From positions 1 through 15,245 of the forward strand of contig CAIYXO010000520.1 of assembly GCA_903930165.1 (NCBI GenBank): a DNA stretch of 15,245 nucleotides. Reading direction: 5' to 3'. Below the pieces are notes generated by a model. It worked only from the letters and a program-made list of their open reading frames with translations. It made no database searches and was not told the origin of the DNA. This stretch comes from an uncultured Verrucomicrobiota bacterium (GTDB lineage Bacteria; Verrucomicrobiota; Verrucomicrobiia; Limisphaerales; UBA9464). Of the stretch, positions 13,986-15,245 are shown one piece after another. Position 1 is the stretch's first letter, and the number at the start of each line of letters is the position of its first letter. The translations under genes and the position numbers were made by a program.

Positions 13986-15110
13986 TCAGCCCCGGGACAG
14001 CGCGTCCGACTGCCGGACGAACTCGTCACCGGTCCAGTCGGTGTCGCTGCGCACGCCCCGGGCGGCATCGGCCTCCCGGTCCGCGGCCTTCCTCGCCGCC
14101 TGGAGCCGGACCAGCTCCGCATGCGTGGTGAGGTACGGCAGGCTGCGGCCGCGGAAATCCCCGAGCGTCTCGAACCCGTGTCGTTCCATGAACGCGAGCA
14201 ACTCCTCCTGCATGCGGGCGACGCAGCCGTAGCCGTGCTTCATGACCCCGGTGCAGACCTGCACGGTGTCCGCACCGAGCAGCAGGAACTCCGCGGCATC
14301 CCTGCCGGATTCGATGCCGCCGATCCCGGAAAGCGTCCGCCCGGGGAACTCGTCGCGGATCATCGCCGCCAGCTCCGCCACCATCCTCAACGCCACCGGC
14401 TTCACCGCCTTCGAGGAGTACCCGCCCGGAGTCGAATACCCTTCCACCGTCGGCTCCGGACGGAGCGTCTCCAGGTTGACGGACAGGATGCTGCGCAGCG
14501 TGTTGATGGCGCTGATCCCGGTCGCCCCTCCGGCCAACGCCGCCCGAGAGGGATCCTCGATGTGTGTGATGTTCGGGGTCATCTTCGCCCAGACCGGGCG
14601 TTTCGTGGCCTCGCGCACCCACCCACACACCTCACGGAGGATCTCCGGGTTCTGCCCCATCGCCGACCCCATCTTCCGTTCCGGCAGCCCGTGCGGGCAG
14701 GAGAAGTTCAGCTCGAAGCCGTCCACGCCCGTCTCCTCGCAGCGACCCACGATCTCCATCCAGGCGTCCTTCCGGTACTCCTCCATCACGGACGCGATGA
14801 GGACCCGGTCGGGGAACTCGTCCTTCAGCGCGCGGAACTCGTCGAGCCAATGCCCGAAGGGGCGGTCGCTGATCAGTTCGATGTTCTCCCACCCGATCAC
14901 CTCCCCGTTCCCGGCATGGAGCCGGGCGTAGCGGGGGGAGACGTTGACCACCTTCGACGCGTCGAGGCTCACCGTCTTGGCGACCACCGCACCCCACCCC
15001 TCGCGGAAGGCCCGGGCGATGACGTTCCGGTTCGTCCCCGGAGGTCCCGAGGCGATCACGAAGGGGTTGGGAAGACGGAGTCCGTCGACGACTGTGGCCA
15101 GCGTGGGCAT
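13986..15110 (-). CDS. preA: Dihydropyrimidine dehydrogenase catalytic subunit, lacking the ferredoxin domain
   Basis: The 374-residue protein is an FMN-binding TIM-barrel of the dihydroorotate / dihydropyrimidine dehydrogenase family. Features shared with PreA are GWGAVVAKT, FELNFSCPHG with catalytic Cys138, WAKMTPNITHI, GISAINT, GYSSKAVKPVALR and LSGIGGIESGRDAAEFLLLGA. PreA with PreT reduces uracil and thymine with NADH. E. coli PreA (411 residues) ends with two 4Fe-4S clusters; here the last 50 or so residues are charged (ending DTDWTGDEFVRQSDALSRG) and contain no cysteine, so that domain is absent. No PreT gene is visible. hydA follows after 24 bases. The ATG at 15110 begins the conserved N-terminus (LATVVDGLRLPNPFVIASGPPG). 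The electron donor and whether the enzyme runs as dehydrogenase or reductase are open. Confidence 0.88.
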   Translation of the reverse strand: MPTLATVVDGLRLPNPFVIASGPPGTNRNVIARAFREGWGAVVAKTVSLDASKVVNVSPRYARLHAGNGEVIGWENIELISDRPFGHWLDEFRALKDEFPDRVLIASVMEEYRKDAWMEIVGRCEETGVDGFELNFSCPHGLPERKMGSAMGQNPEILREVCGWVREATKRPVWAKMTPNITHIEDPSRAALAGGATGISAINTLRSILSVNLETLRPEPTVEGYSTPGGYSSKAVKPVALRMVAELAAMIRDEFPGRTLSGIGGIESGRDAAEFLLLGADTVQVCTGVMKHGYGCVARMQEELLAFMERHGFETLGDFRGRSLPYLTTHAELVRLQAARKAADREADAARGVRSDTDWTGDEFVRQSDALSRG

Positions 15111-15245
15111 GGAGCTTTTCTCTTCTGTCCGTCCCGACGTCCGCGGAAGGTTGGCTCCCTGTGGAAGTCAGTCCGAAGGCTACTGATCGCCGACAATTGG
15201 AATCCGGTCCATGCAAAGTCAACCCGACCCAAGACGCGTCCTGAG
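15111..15245 (-). promoter_or_regulatory. Upstream region of the preA-hydA operon with a possible -35 box
   Basis: No gene is visible in these 135 bases to the window edge. On the minus strand TTGACT lies at 15222-15217, a good -35 match. The hexamer 17 bases downstream is CAATTG, a poor -10, so the promoter call is tentative. The segment is less GC-rich than the coding DNA around it, as expected for a promoter. The purine-rich AGAAGAGAAAAG stretch just before the ATG could help ribosome binding but is not a standard Shine-Dalgarno sequence. Confidence 0.3.

Noticed and set aside
1..15245. CRISPR array, tRNA/rRNA genes, insertion sequences or phage genes
   Set aside because: I saw no regularly spaced repeats, no tRNA-like cloverleaf with CCA or conserved arms, no transposase or integrase motifs, and no phage structural genes.

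Overview
The window is GC-rich, densely coded bacterial chromosome. Several things point to Verrucomicrobiota or a close PVC-group relative: an ECF sigma gene fused by overlap to a Ser/Thr kinase with a membrane anchor and WD40-like propeller, an FmdB-type zinc ribbon with the long CDGDCxxC start, start codons with almost no Shine-Dalgarno sequences, and a short GGAATCCGA-type repeat that has entered a coding gene. The lineage is inferred from gene style; there is no rRNA gene in the window. I see no tRNA, IS element, phage gene or CRISPR array.

Left part (1-2190): the last 48 codons of a class III aminotransferase overlap by ATGA with a Tat-exported, probably lipid-anchored peptide-amidase-like enzyme. 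A 416-bp non-coding stretch follows. It has a different base texture from its surroundings, a weak hairpin after the amidase stop, and a 19-bp near-perfect palindrome shortly before uvrA.

Middle (2191-9750): all genes are on the plus strand. A complete uvrA carries a small repeat-derived insertion. A dihydropteroate-synthase-like TIM-barrel protein that lacks the usual SRK motif follows. Then come an ECF-type sigma factor and, sharing GTGA with its stop codon, a 998-residue membrane kinase whose C-terminal half is a WD40-like propeller. This last pair looks like a self-contained signalling unit.

Right part (9780-15245): serB (minus strand) converges on the kinase gene and diverges from a secreted alkaline-phosphatase-superfamily phosphodiesterase. 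The phosphodiesterase gene is followed closely by an FmdB-like zinc ribbon protein. Two minus-strand genes, preA and hydA, form a probable reductive pyrimidine breakdown operon: dihydropyrimidine dehydrogenase makes dihydropyrimidines and dihydropyrimidinase opens the ring. The PreA here lacks the C-terminal 4Fe-4S domain seen in E. coli PreA. The aminotransferase and amidase at the other end could in principle serve later steps of nitrogen recovery, but they lie over 10 kb away and this link is a guess.

Most of the window is ordinary gene content. The points most worth a second look are the sigma/kinase-propeller pair with its DIG (not DFG) motif, the repeat insertion inside UvrA, the ferredoxin-less PreA, the DHPS-like protein without SRK, and the palindrome before uvrA.
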